A DNA stretch of 64,000 nucleotides, from positions 1,054,001 to 1,118,000 of the forward strand of contig NZ_JAUFPR010000002.1 of the NCBI RefSeq assembly GCF_030409325.1. Direction: 5' to 3'. The position numbers were made by a program, and so were the translations under genes. Under the pieces are notes generated by a model that was given only the letters and a program-made list of their open reading frames with translations, did not search any database and was not told the origin of the DNA. The stretch comes from Mucilaginibacter aquaedulcis (GTDB taxonomy: Bacteria > Bacteroidota > Bacteroidia > Sphingobacteriales > Sphingobacteriaceae). Of the stretch, positions 9,198-16,378 are shown piece after piece; position 1 is the stretch's first letter, and every line of letters starts with the position of its first letter.

Positions 9198-9229
9198 AAG
9201 GGACGCATTTCGCGTCCCTTTTATTTTTT
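9196..9229 (+). terminator. Terminator of the 71-aa gene
   Basis: Stem AAAAGGGACGC/GCGTCCCTTTT with loop ATTTC, then ATTTTTT. The first stem base pairs include the last bases of the stop codon. Confidence 0.85.
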
Positions 9230-9281
9230 ATGTTATTTCTATTTTTCCTTTCGGCTTTAATTCTAAAAGCTTCCTGTACTA

Positions 9282-9833
9282 TTAAAACTGGCGATATCCG
9301 CCCCTTATTACCTGTTGTTTATCCATCTGAGCAAGCTGACCTTTCATCATCTTGATTTGCTCGGCCAATAATTTGTTTTTATCATCTTTTGTTGCTTCTG
9401 ATAAATACATTTGAGCTTCGCGTTTGTTACGTTTGGCCATGGAGATACCTGCGAGGCTCAATTTAGCTAAAGCCGTATTGTGCGACATTTTCATACCCAG
9501 GGTAAGCGCTTTCTTAAAATACTTTTCTGATTTCATAGGAGCCTTGCGCGACTCGATCAAGCCGATCAATAGATTGTAGTAGCCATGCTGGTTTTTATGC
9601 AATTGTTTTTCGTAGTCGGTGATTTTCATCAACCAGGCTTCTGCTTTTTCTGAATTTTCTTTACGCAGGTAAAACTGCGATATGATCATATTCTCGTTAA
9701 AGAAAAAGCTTAGCAGCGTTACACCACCAAAAAACAACACTAAAATACCCCAGCCCCAAAATCCGAAAGCACAAAGCGCAACCGCCGCACCGAATAACAC
9801 ACAGGCTATAATTAGCCGAACAATATTTGACAT
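9282..9833 (-). CDS. Membrane-anchored TPR-like protein
   Basis: The 183-residue protein starts with two closely spaced membrane segments (about residues 5-23 and 26-45, rich in Gly, Phe and Trp). The rest is soluble and helical with tetratricopeptide-like units (EKAEAWLMKITDYEKQLHKNQHGYYNLLIGL, then SEKYFKKALTLGMKMSHNTALAKLSLAG). A short C-terminal tail is Gln/Arg-rich. Such proteins may scaffold envelope complexes, but no role is known. It is divergent from ung with 72 nt between starts. Both spacer strands carry near-consensus -7 boxes (GATATTTG and TTAATTTG). Confidence 0.65.
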   Translation of the reverse strand: MSNIVRLIIACVLFGAAVALCAFGFWGWGILVLFFGGVTLLSFFFNENMIISQFYLRKENSEKAEAWLMKITDYEKQLHKNQHGYYNLLIGLIESRKAPMKSEKYFKKALTLGMKMSHNTALAKLSLAGISMAKRNKREAQMYLSEATKDDKNKLLAEQIKMMKGQLAQMDKQQVIRGGYRQF

Positions 9834-9905
9834 AATTTGTGATACTATATATTGAGTGCAAATATCCGTTAATTTGTACGCTTAATCAACATTATATCAA
9901 TATTT

Positions 9906-10583
9906 ATGGCAAATGCATTAGACCCCTCCTGGCTTGAGGTTTTGAAAGACGAATTTGGTAAAGATTACATGATAAACCTGAAAGATTTCCTGCAGCAAGA
10001 AAAGGCTGCCGGCCAGGTAGTATACCCCAAAAACAGCGATATATTTAATGCATTTAACACCACCCATTTTGACAATGTTAAAGTGGTGATATTAGGCCAG
10101 GACCCTTACCACGGAGCTCATCAGGCACATGGGCTTTCATTTTCAGTACAAAAGGGCATCGCTATCCCCCGCTCGCTGATCAACATCTATAAGGAGTTAA
10201 AAACTGATATACTCGGTTTCCAGCCCCCTGCGCATGGCAACCTGGAAGAATGGGCCCAGCAAGGTGTATTGTTACTCAATGCTACATTAACCGTACGTGC
10301 AGGCAATGCGGGTTCGCACCAAAAAAAGGGTTGGGAAGAATTTACCGACCAGGTGATCAAAACCATATCCGACAAAAAGGAAGGTATTATATTTATACTT
10401 TGGGGAGCCTTTGCACAATCAAAGGCAGCATTAATTGATGAAAAGAAACATTTTATCATTAAATCGGCTCACCCTTCGCCCTTCTCCGCCGAACGAGGTT
10501 TTTTCGGCAGCAAACCATTCTCAAAAACAAATGCAATATTACAAAAAGAGGGTAAGCAACCTATTGATTGGCAGATACATTAG
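9906..10583 (+). CDS. ung: Uracil-DNA glycosylase (family 1)
   Basis: The enzyme removes uracil from DNA to start base excision repair. The 225-residue length is typical. The water-activating motif GQDPYHG is at residues 64-70 (catalytic Asp66), the uracil-binding Asn lies in LLLNATLTV, and the DNA-intercalation motif HPSPFSAERGFFG is near residues 190-202, all intact. The gene is monocistronic. It is followed by an AT-rich repeat carrying a hairpin that may act as terminator. Confidence 0.97.
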   Translation: MANALDPSWLEVLKDEFGKDYMINLKDFLQQEKAAGQVVYPKNSDIFNAFNTTHFDNVKVVILGQDPYHGAHQAHGLSFSVQKGIAIPRSLINIYKELKTDILGFQPPAHGNLEEWAQQGVLLLNATLTVRAGNAGSHQKKGWEEFTDQVIKTISDKKEGIIFILWGAFAQSKAALIDEKKHFIIKSAHPSPFSAERGFFGSKPFSKTNAILQKEGKQPIDWQIH

Positions 10584-10703
10584 GTAAATGTGTAGATTTA
10601 AGATGTGTAGATATGCAAATGAAAAACAACTTAAATTTTTGATAAAAAAAATGTGCAAATCAGCTCTTGAAGCTTATTTGCACATCTGAAATCTGCACAT
10701 CAA
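10584..10703. repeat. Intergenic GTGCAAAT/AGATGTG repeat with hairpin
   Basis: The 124-nt gap between ung and the convergent Lrp gene is filled with degenerate units such as ATGTGTAGAT, ATATGCAAATG, ATGTGCAAAT and ATCTGCACATC. A 15-bp imperfect stem pairs ATGTGCAAATCAGCT (10651) with AGCTTATTTGCACAT, so it may serve as a two-way terminator. A similar block sits at 27511-27641. Confidence 0.6.
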
Positions 10704-10707
10704 TCCT

Positions 10708-11178
10708 CTAATACTCCAACGGAACTATTGGCTCCTTTTTACTTGTCGACATGATCATCATGGTTTGAAAAGTTTTTACAACCGTAATACGGCTGATCTT
10801 TTCCATGATCAGTTGTTCATATGATTTTATGTCGCGCACGTAAACCTTCAGTAAAAAATCGCACTGCCCGGTTACGTGATGACACTCGGTAACTTCTTTA
10901 ATGTGCTTAATTTCATCCAGAAATGTTTGGATGGTATTTTTCTGATGAAAATCGAGTGATATCTGGATAAATGTTTTTATCCCTAAGCCCAGTTTCTCCT
11001 CATCAACAAGGGCGTGATAACTTTTAATATATTCAGCGTTCTCCAGTTTACGAACACGCTCTAAGGTTGGTGCTGGTGAAAGCCCTATCTCGTTTGACAA
11101 TTGGAGGTTGGTTATCCTTCCGTTTTCCTGTAATATCTTAAGTATTTGAAGATCTATTTTGTCTAATTCAGCAGCCAT
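10708..11178 (-). CDS. Lrp/AsnC family transcriptional regulator
   Basis: A feast/famine regulator that probably senses amino acids. From the ATG at 11178 it is 156 residues: an N-terminal HTH (LDKIDLQILKILQENGRITNLQLSNEIGLSPA, with the typical P-type recognition helix) and a C-terminal RAM ligand-binding domain (about 70-150, including CHHVTGQCDFLLKV). An in-frame ATG at 11238 would add 20 residues rich in Cys/Tyr/Ile without family similarity, so I chose the internal start. It is divergent from mntR and separated from it by about 140 nt, so autoregulation in the shared spacer is possible. Confidence 0.9.
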   Translation of the reverse strand: MAAELDKIDLQILKILQENGRITNLQLSNEIGLSPAPTLERVRKLENAEYIKSYHALVDEEKLGLGIKTFIQISLDFHQKNTIQTFLDEIKHIKEVTECHHVTGQCDFLLKVYVRDIKSYEQLIMEKISRITVVKTFQTMMIMSTSKKEPIVPLEY

Positions 11179-11279
11179 TAGGTTACAATAATGTATGCAA
11201 ATATACAGTTTTCCACACTTCACCAAATTATATTTCACACAAAAGTACTTGAACAGAAATATATTTCCTTAACCTTCAC

Positions 11280-11313
11280 AATTTAGATAAGTCTAAATTT
11301 TTTATTAGATTTG
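11280..11313 (+). promoter_or_regulatory. MntR operator and promoter
   Basis: A perfect palindrome AATTTAGA-TAAG-TCTAAATT (11280-11299) resembles DtxR/MntR boxes. It stands 6 nt before an exact -7 box, TAGATTTG (11306-11313). The mntR ATG follows only 5 nt after the box, so transcription should start at or next to the start codon. The layout fits Mn-dependent autorepression of mntR-mntH. Confidence 0.75.
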
Positions 11314-11318
11314 TATAA

Positions 11319-11972
11319 ATGAACACATTAGCCGAGGAAAACTATTTAAAATCTATTTATCACCTATCTATGGGCGATGAAAATGTGAGCACCAATCAAA
11401 TTGCCGCGGCATTAAATACTAAAGCATCATCGGTAACAGACATGTTAAAAAAACTGGCCGATAAAGCGCTAATTAATTATACCCGCTATCAGGGCGTAAG
11501 CCTTACCCCGTCCGGCCAAAAAATAGCTGTGAGTATTATCCGCAAACACCGTTTATGGGAATACTTCCTGGTAGAGAAACTCAACTTCAGGTGGGATCAG
11601 GTACATGATATGGCCGAAGAAATGGAACACATCTCATCAGAAGAATTGATTGACAGGCTGGATAAATTTATGGATTACCCGCAGCATGATCCACATGGTG
11701 AGCCTATACCTGACTGCAACGGCAACTTTAAATCATCGGAGCTTAAGCCCGTATCAGCACTTGAACTGAATAACAGCGGTGTAATATCCGGGGTTCGGGA
11801 TCAAACCTCATCGTTTTTACAATATCTCGAAAAGCAAGAGCTTACCATTGGCAAAAGTATAAAAGTAATGGAGATCATAGCCTTTGATCATTCTGTGGTT
11901 TTACAAATTGAAAACAAAAAAGAAGTACACATTAGTCGCGAAGCGGCAAATAATTTACTGGTAGCCCTATGA
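11319..11972 (+). CDS. mntR: Metal-dependent transcriptional regulator, DtxR/MntR family
   Basis: The 217-residue protein has an N-terminal winged helix (SIYHLSMGDENVSTNQIAAALNTKASSVTDMLKKLADKALI, residues 13-53), an iron-dependent-repressor metal-binding/dimerisation domain (about 65-140, with HRLWEYFLVEKLNFRWDQVHDMAEEMEH) and a C-terminal FeoA/SH3-like domain (about 150-217). The metal-binding His and Glu positions in EEMEHISSEELIDRLD are present. It overlaps the Nramp transporter gene by 4 nt (ATGA), which together with the upstream palindrome says it regulates manganese (possibly iron) uptake. The start is set by the -7 box only 5 nt upstream. Confidence 0.93.
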   Translation: MNTLAEENYLKSIYHLSMGDENVSTNQIAAALNTKASSVTDMLKKLADKALINYTRYQGVSLTPSGQKIAVSIIRKHRLWEYFLVEKLNFRWDQVHDMAEEMEHISSEELIDRLDKFMDYPQHDPHGEPIPDCNGNFKSSELKPVSALELNNSGVISGVRDQTSSFLQYLEKQELTIGKSIKVMEIIAFDHSVVLQIENKKEVHISREAANNLLVAL

Positions 11973-13849
11973 GCAGCAACAACAACCAATCATTAGGTAA
12001 CGTACATGGTTCGGTAAACACCGAAAATAAAACAGGCTGGCGTAAGATAATGGCATTTCTTGGCCCTGCTTACCTGGTAAGCGTTGGCTATATGGATCCG
12101 GGTAACTGGGCAACCGATATTGCAGGCGGCAGTGCTTTTGGCTATAAATTAATATGGGTGTTGTTTGTATCCAACCTTATAGCGCTTCTTTTACAATCAT
12201 TAAGCGCCAGGCTGGGCATCGTGCGCGGGCTCGATCTGGCACAGGCTTCCAAAAACGCCTATCCTCGCTTTGTAAACTTCTGCCTATACATACTTGCCCA
12301 AATAGCCATTATTGCCTGCGATTTGGCCGAGATCATTGGTATGGCCATAGGACTGAAGCTATTGTTTCACCTTCCGCTGATCTGGGGCGTATCGCTCACC
12401 ATTACTGATACCGTGCTTATGCTTTACCTGATGAACAAAGGCATGCGCAAGCTGGAGGGCTTTATAATATCCATGATATTTATAGTCGGGCTATCATTTT
12501 TAATAGAGATGTTTATTGTGCGTCCAGATGTGATAGAAATTGCCAAGGGTTTTGCACCAACTAACCTAAGCGGCGAGGCCTTATACATTGCCATAGGTAT
12601 TATTGGTGCTACCGTGATGCCGCATAATCTTTACCTGCATTCGTCGCTGGTGCAAACCAGGCAGATAACCCGCACGGATGAAGGCATTAAATCGGCTATT
12701 AAATTTAATTTATTTGATACCGTTATCGCGCTTAACCTGGCTTTTTTTGTAAATGCGGCCATTCTAATATTGGCAGCAACAGCATTTTTCAAGAACGGTT
12801 ATTTTAAAGTTGCAGAGATACAGGATGCTTACAAACTGCTCGAACATATTTTTGGTAGCATCGCCCCGGCACTATTTGCCATCGCGTTAATAGCTTCGGG
12901 ACAAAGCTCAACCATAACAGGTACCCTTGCCGGGCAAATCATAATGGAGGGTCATATTAACCTGCGAATTGAGCCCTGGCTGCGTCGTTTGCTTACACGG
13001 TTATTGGCTATTTTGCCCGCCATGTTAACCATAATTTATTTTGGTGAAGATGCTTTAGGCAACCTCCTTGTATTAAGTCAGGTAGTACTGAGTTTACAGC
13101 TTGGTTTCGCGGTTATTCCGCTCATTCACTTTACCTCTGATAAAAAGCGGATGGGAAACTTTGCTATCAGCCTAAAAGTAAAAATACTGGCATGGGCCAG
13201 CGCAATAGGCATCGTGGGTTTAAACGTTAAGTTGGTTTACGAACAATTGGCTGATTGGATAAAAGGAAACCCAGCTGCAGATATATGGATCTATGCTCTG
13301 GTGATACCTATTGTAATTGGTATTGCATTACTATTGATTTATGTATTTATAAGGCCAATGTTATTTAAACATGCTGATAAACCCGCCTACCTTCCACATG
13401 GCATAGCAAGTGCAATTACCGAACTTGATGCCATAACGTATAAACATATTGCCATCACTATAGATTTTTCAAAAAATGATAATGATTGCCTTCGTCATGC
13501 CATAATGCAGGGTGGAAAACGAGCCGATTATACTTTGATACACGTAGTAGAAACCGCAGGCGCTCGTTATTATGGTAAGCAAGTTTTGGATAACGAAACT
13601 CAAAGCGATGTGGACAACCTTGATAAATACGTTAACGCTATGGAAAAGCTGGGATACAAAGCACAAGCACAAATTGGCTATGGTAGCCCGGCCAGGTCAA
13701 TTGCAAAAATTGTGAATGAAGAAAATATAGATTTTATAGTAATGGGCTCGCATGGCCATAAAGCGCTTAAAGATCTTATTTTTGGCACCACGGTAAACTC
13801 CGTGAGGCACATGGTTAATGTGCCTGTACTGGTAGTGAAACCGCAATAA
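11969..13849 (+). CDS. mntH: Nramp divalent metal transporter fused to universal stress protein domain
   Basis: The 626-residue protein has an Nramp/MntH core (about residues 25-460, roughly 11 membrane segments) that imports Mn2+ or Fe2+ with protons. The metal-site motifs DPGN (43-46, TM1) and MPH (217-219, TM6) are intact. The last 150 residues or so are a UspA domain starting near YKHIAITIDFSKND. It includes the ATP-binding motif G-x2-G-x9-G-T (GSHG at 593-596, GT at 606-607), so nucleotide binding looks possible. MntH proteins usually lack this tail; the fusion suggests cytoplasmic regulation of transport by ATP or a related nucleotide. It is translationally coupled to mntR. Confidence 0.95.
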   Translation: MSSNNNQSLGNVHGSVNTENKTGWRKIMAFLGPAYLVSVGYMDPGNWATDIAGGSAFGYKLIWVLFVSNLIALLLQSLSARLGIVRGLDLAQASKNAYPRFVNFCLYILAQIAIIACDLAEIIGMAIGLKLLFHLPLIWGVSLTITDTVLMLYLMNKGMRKLEGFIISMIFIVGLSFLIEMFIVRPDVIEIAKGFAPTNLSGEALYIAIGIIGATVMPHNLYLHSSLVQTRQITRTDEGIKSAIKFNLFDTVIALNLAFFVNAAILILAATAFFKNGYFKVAEIQDAYKLLEHIFGSIAPALFAIALIASGQSSTITGTLAGQIIMEGHINLRIEPWLRRLLTRLLAILPAMLTIIYFGEDALGNLLVLSQVVLSLQLGFAVIPLIHFTSDKKRMGNFAISLKVKILAWASAIGIVGLNVKLVYEQLADWIKGNPAADIWIYALVIPIVIGIALLLIYVFIRPMLFKHADKPAYLPHGIASAITELDAITYKHIAITIDFSKNDNDCLRHAIMQGGKRADYTLIHVVETAGARYYGKQVLDNETQSDVDNLDKYVNAMEKLGYKAQAQIGYGSPARSIAKIVNEENIDFIVMGSHGHKALKDLIFGTTVNSVRHMVNVPVLVVKPQ

Positions 13850-13928
13850 CAATAATAATGCATTACTTATTTAAAACTTAGCACAGCCGCTTTACGGCTG
13901 GCACAGAATAACAAGGCTAAAATTTATG

Positions 13929-13936
13929 TAAGTTTG
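13929..13936 (+). promoter_or_regulatory. Promoter -7 box of smpB
   Basis: TAAGTTTG matches TAnnTTTG and lies 22 nt before the smpB ATG. Confidence 0.45.
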
Positions 13937-13958
13937 CAACAAAGGAACAGGAAGAAAA

Positions 13959-14411
13959 ATGTCTGAGGATAAAATATATATAAAAAACAAGAAAGCTTAT
14001 TTTGAATACCATATACTGGATAAATACGTAGCTGGTATTAAGCTGCTGGGCACCGAAATTAAATCTATTAGGGAAGGAAAGGCTAATATTAACGATGCCT
14101 TTTGCACTTTTATTAGTAACCAGTTATATGTACGCAACCTGCATATATCAGAATACTCATTCGGCTCATTTTATAACCATGAGGCAAAGCGCGACCGGGT
14201 GTTGCTGCTCAATAAGAAAGAACTTAAAAAATTACTCACCCGGGGCGAAGATAAAGGTTTAACCATTGTACCTCTTGCTTTATTTATTAGCGAACGTGGT
14301 TTTGCCAAACTGGAGATAGGCCTGGCTCAGGGTAAAAAGACTTTTGATAAACGGGAAACACTGAAAGAGCGTGATACCAAGGTTGAAATGGACAGAGCAA
14401 TGAAGAGATAA
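13959..14411 (+). CDS. smpB: SsrA-binding protein SmpB
   Basis: SmpB binds tmRNA and takes it to stalled ribosomes for trans-translation. The 150-residue protein has the expected OB-fold core (KKAYFEYHILDKYVAGIKLLGTEIKSIREGKANINDAFC), the internal RNLHISEYSFG segment and a basic C-terminal tail (GKKTFDKRETLKERDTKVEMDRAMKR) that mimics mRNA in the ribosome. No tmRNA gene is seen in this window. It is monocistronic with its own promoter and terminator. Confidence 0.97.
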   Translation: MSEDKIYIKNKKAYFEYHILDKYVAGIKLLGTEIKSIREGKANINDAFCTFISNQLYVRNLHISEYSFGSFYNHEAKRDRVLLLNKKELKKLLTRGEDKGLTIVPLALFISERGFAKLEIGLAQGKKTFDKRETLKERDTKVEMDRAMKR

Positions 14412-14441
14412 TACCTGTCATCGTCAAAATATTCACATTTT

Positions 14442-14480
14442 ACAAACAAAGGTTTCTTTTAAGAAACCTTTGTTTGTTTA
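14442..14480 (+). terminator. Terminator of smpB
   Basis: An inverted repeat of about 17 bp (ACAAACAAAGGTTTCTT with AAGAAACCTTTGTTTGT) and a tiny loop end in TTTA, 31 nt after the smpB stop. Confidence 0.8.
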
Positions 14481-14532
14481 GTAGGTTATATGATTCAATA
14501 TAAACAGATCATTAAACCATCAATTACTAACC

Positions 14533-14946
14533 ATGAGCAAAGAAATTAACATACAAGCGCAAACTAAATTTGGCGAAGCTGTAAATACCGAAAATTGGGA
14601 CTTAATAAGGGAAGTTGTGGCAACTGATTCCATTGATCACGACCCTGGAGAAGGGCAAGTGCAGGGCCCAGAAGGATATATCGCTTTTTTTAAACAGTTT
14701 CGCACCGCTTTTCCCGATCTTAAAGTAGAAGTGGTTCATCTGGTAGCTGATGAAGATAACCTTGCTTTTGCATATGAATTAACCGGAACTCACCAGGGCG
14801 ATTTTCAAGGCATACCACCTACAAACAAACCTTTTAAAGCACGGGGAGTACAAATAAGCAAGTTCAAAGACGGTAAAATAGTTGAACGCTGGGGTAGTTC
14901 AGATGTTTTGGGTATTCTTACACAGATAGGTGCACAACTGAAATAA
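14533..14946 (+). CDS. SnoaL-like ester cyclase/polyketide cyclase family protein
   Basis: The 137-residue protein has an NTF2-like fold: an N-terminal helix pair (QTKFGEAVNTENWDLIREVVA), the conserved IDHDPG motif, then GPEGYIAFFKQFRTAFPDLKVEVVHLVADEDNLAF and a C-terminal strand set ending FKDGKIVERWGSSD. The His-Asp pair in DHDPG and the Asp in FPDLK fit the SnoaL active-site pattern. Members of this family outside antibiotic clusters mostly have unknown substrates. The protein has no signal peptide and sits alone between smpB and the convergent pcm. Confidence 0.85.
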   Translation: MSKEINIQAQTKFGEAVNTENWDLIREVVATDSIDHDPGEGQVQGPEGYIAFFKQFRTAFPDLKVEVVHLVADEDNLAFAYELTGTHQGDFQGIPPTNKPFKARGVQISKFKDGKIVERWGSSDVLGILTQIGAQLK

Positions 14947-14957
14947 TTTAGAAGCCC

Positions 14958-15011
14958 GGATGTTCGATTTCTATCTCTAATCAAAAGTAATAGTTCCGAA
15001 ATCGAACATCC
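14958..15011. repeat. Inverted repeat between convergent genes
   Basis: GGATGTTCGATTTC (14958-14971) pairs with GAAATCGAACATCC (14998-15011), a perfect 14-bp stem with a 26-nt loop. A possible two-way terminator for the SnoaL gene and pcm. The ATTCCGAAATC units nearby resemble the AATCCGAAATC-type block at 18880. Confidence 0.55.
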
Positions 15012-15026
15012 TAATTCCGAAATCCC

Positions 15027-15686
15027 TTACCAGGCCTTATCCCCTACCAGCGGCACAAACCTGAAGGTATCAAGTACTATTTTTTCATAATCATGCTCAC
15101 CAACTTTTAGTACGGTAACCATTTTCTGTGTTTCTTCATCTCCCACCGGGATTACAAGGATCCCTCCTATTTTCAATTGTTTTAAAAGCACATCTGGCAC
15201 GGTTGGAGCTCCCGCGGTTACAATGATCTTATCATAAGGGGCATATTCTGCTTTACCTATAGAACCGTCGCCGCAAAAAAATTGGGGCTTGTAACCCATC
15301 TTTTCAGGCAAAATAAATCTGGTACGCTCATAAAGTTTTTCCTGCCGCTCAATAGTATAAACGGTGGCGCCAAGTTCAAGTAATATACAGGTTTGATAGC
15401 CCGAACCGGTACCTATTTCCAAAACCTTATCGCCTTTACGAATGTGCAGCAGTTCGGTTTGGTAGGCTACGGTATAAGGCTGCGAAATGGTTTGTCCTTC
15501 ACCTATCGGAAAAGCGATGTCGTTGTAAGCCTGGTTCCAGAAAGTTTCGTCGAAAAAATAGTGGCGCGGTACTTTGCCAATGGCCAATAAAACTTCTTCA
15601 TCCTGAATACCTTTTTTGTGCAGGATGTCAACCAACCGTTTTCGGGCACCTTTCTCGCGATAATTATCAATATACTTATAAGCCAT
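15027..15686 (-). CDS. pcm: Protein-L-isoaspartate O-methyltransferase
   Basis: The enzyme methylates isoaspartyl residues in damaged proteins using S-adenosylmethionine. The 219-residue length is typical. The substrate-binding motif GEGQTISQPYTVAYQTELL (about 62-80), the SAM-binding glycine loop LEIGTGSGYQTCIL (about 91-104), GDGSIGKAEYAPYDKIIVTAGAP (about 139-161) and IPVGDEETQKM are all present. It is a single gene on the minus strand, convergent with the SnoaL-like gene. Confidence 0.95.
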   Translation of the reverse strand: MAYKYIDNYREKGARKRLVDILHKKGIQDEEVLLAIGKVPRHYFFDETFWNQAYNDIAFPIGEGQTISQPYTVAYQTELLHIRKGDKVLEIGTGSGYQTCILLELGATVYTIERQEKLYERTRFILPEKMGYKPQFFCGDGSIGKAEYAPYDKIIVTAGAPTVPDVLLKQLKIGGILVIPVGDEETQKMVTVLKVGEHDYEKIVLDTFRFVPLVGDKAW

Positions 15687-15780
15687 TTACAAGGCAAAGT
15701 TAGCAGGAATTTCAGCATTAAAGTGATGCCGCAAACGTAACAAAGGCTAATTCATTATGTGTTAACCGATAAAAAGTTTA

Positions 15781-15822
15781 CATGATTTAAGGATTAGGGA
15801 AGGATTTAAAGGATTTTATCCG
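15781..15822. repeat. Left AT-rich repeat flanking the GxxExxY gene
   Basis: The segment consists of GGATT-type units (GATTTAAGGATTAGGG, AAGGATTTAAAGGATTTTATCC). The right flank at 16334 carries the same units in inverted orientation. Confidence 0.6.
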
Positions 15823-15972
15823 GTTAATTATATTTTCAGTTGTTCTGAGAAATATCTCTAATTTTAATATGTTTGAATTATTTCATCAACCTAAAACTTT
15901 CGCATCTAACTTATAACTTTAAATCTCCAAAATGATATTAATGCAATAACACACAAAATTATAGGCTGTGCC

Positions 15973-16326
15973 ATGCAAGTTCACAATACATTAGGAAGTG
16001 GGTTCCAGGAAATTATTTATCAAAGATCATTGGCGTTAGAGATGAAATTGGCAGGGCTAAAATTTGAGAGGGAAAAAGAAATACCCATATTTTATCGAAA
16101 CGAATTAATGGGTAATCGCAGAGTTGACTTCTTTGTTGAAGAATGTGTTATGCTGGAATTAAAGGCTGTTGAAACAATAAACGATTTACATAAAGCTCAA
16201 GCTATTAATTACTTAGAAGCTTATAATTTATCAGACGGCTTATTAATAAACTTTGGAGGATTAAGTTTAGAGTTTAAACGCATGTATAACAAAAAATTAG
16301 TTAACAGACTAACTAATAAATCTTAA
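15973..16326 (+). CDS. GxxExxY family protein, start codon uncertain
   Basis: The 117 residues from ATG 15973 match the GxxExxY family (GSGFQEIIYQRSLALEMKLAGL, then the nuclease-like core RVDFFVEECVMLELKAVE). However, the conserved N-terminal segment of the family (about THKIIGCA) is encoded in frame just upstream (15949-15972), and no ATG, GTG or TTG lies between it and the in-frame stop at 15907-15909. An ATG at 15934 is in another frame and hits a stop after five codons. The gene may use a rare start, be truncated or carry a frameshift. D and ELK residues of a PD-(D/E)XK-like core are visible. Function is unknown. Confidence 0.7.
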   Translation: MQVHNTLGSGFQEIIYQRSLALEMKLAGLKFEREKEIPIFYRNELMGNRRVDFFVEECVMLELKAVETINDLHKAQAINYLEAYNLSDGLLINFGGLSLEFKRMYNKKLVNRLTNKS

Positions 16327-16333
16327 ACCAAAC

Positions 16334-16378
16334 TAAATCCAAATCCTGTAAATCATCTTAAATCCTTTAATCCTGTTT
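16334..16378. repeat. Right AT-rich repeat flanking the GxxExxY gene
   Basis: AAATCCTGTAAATC, TTAAATCCTTTAATCCTG units, which read on the other strand as GGATTAAAGGATTTAAG, mirror the left flank. The right end overlaps the priA stop codon. Confidence 0.6.
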
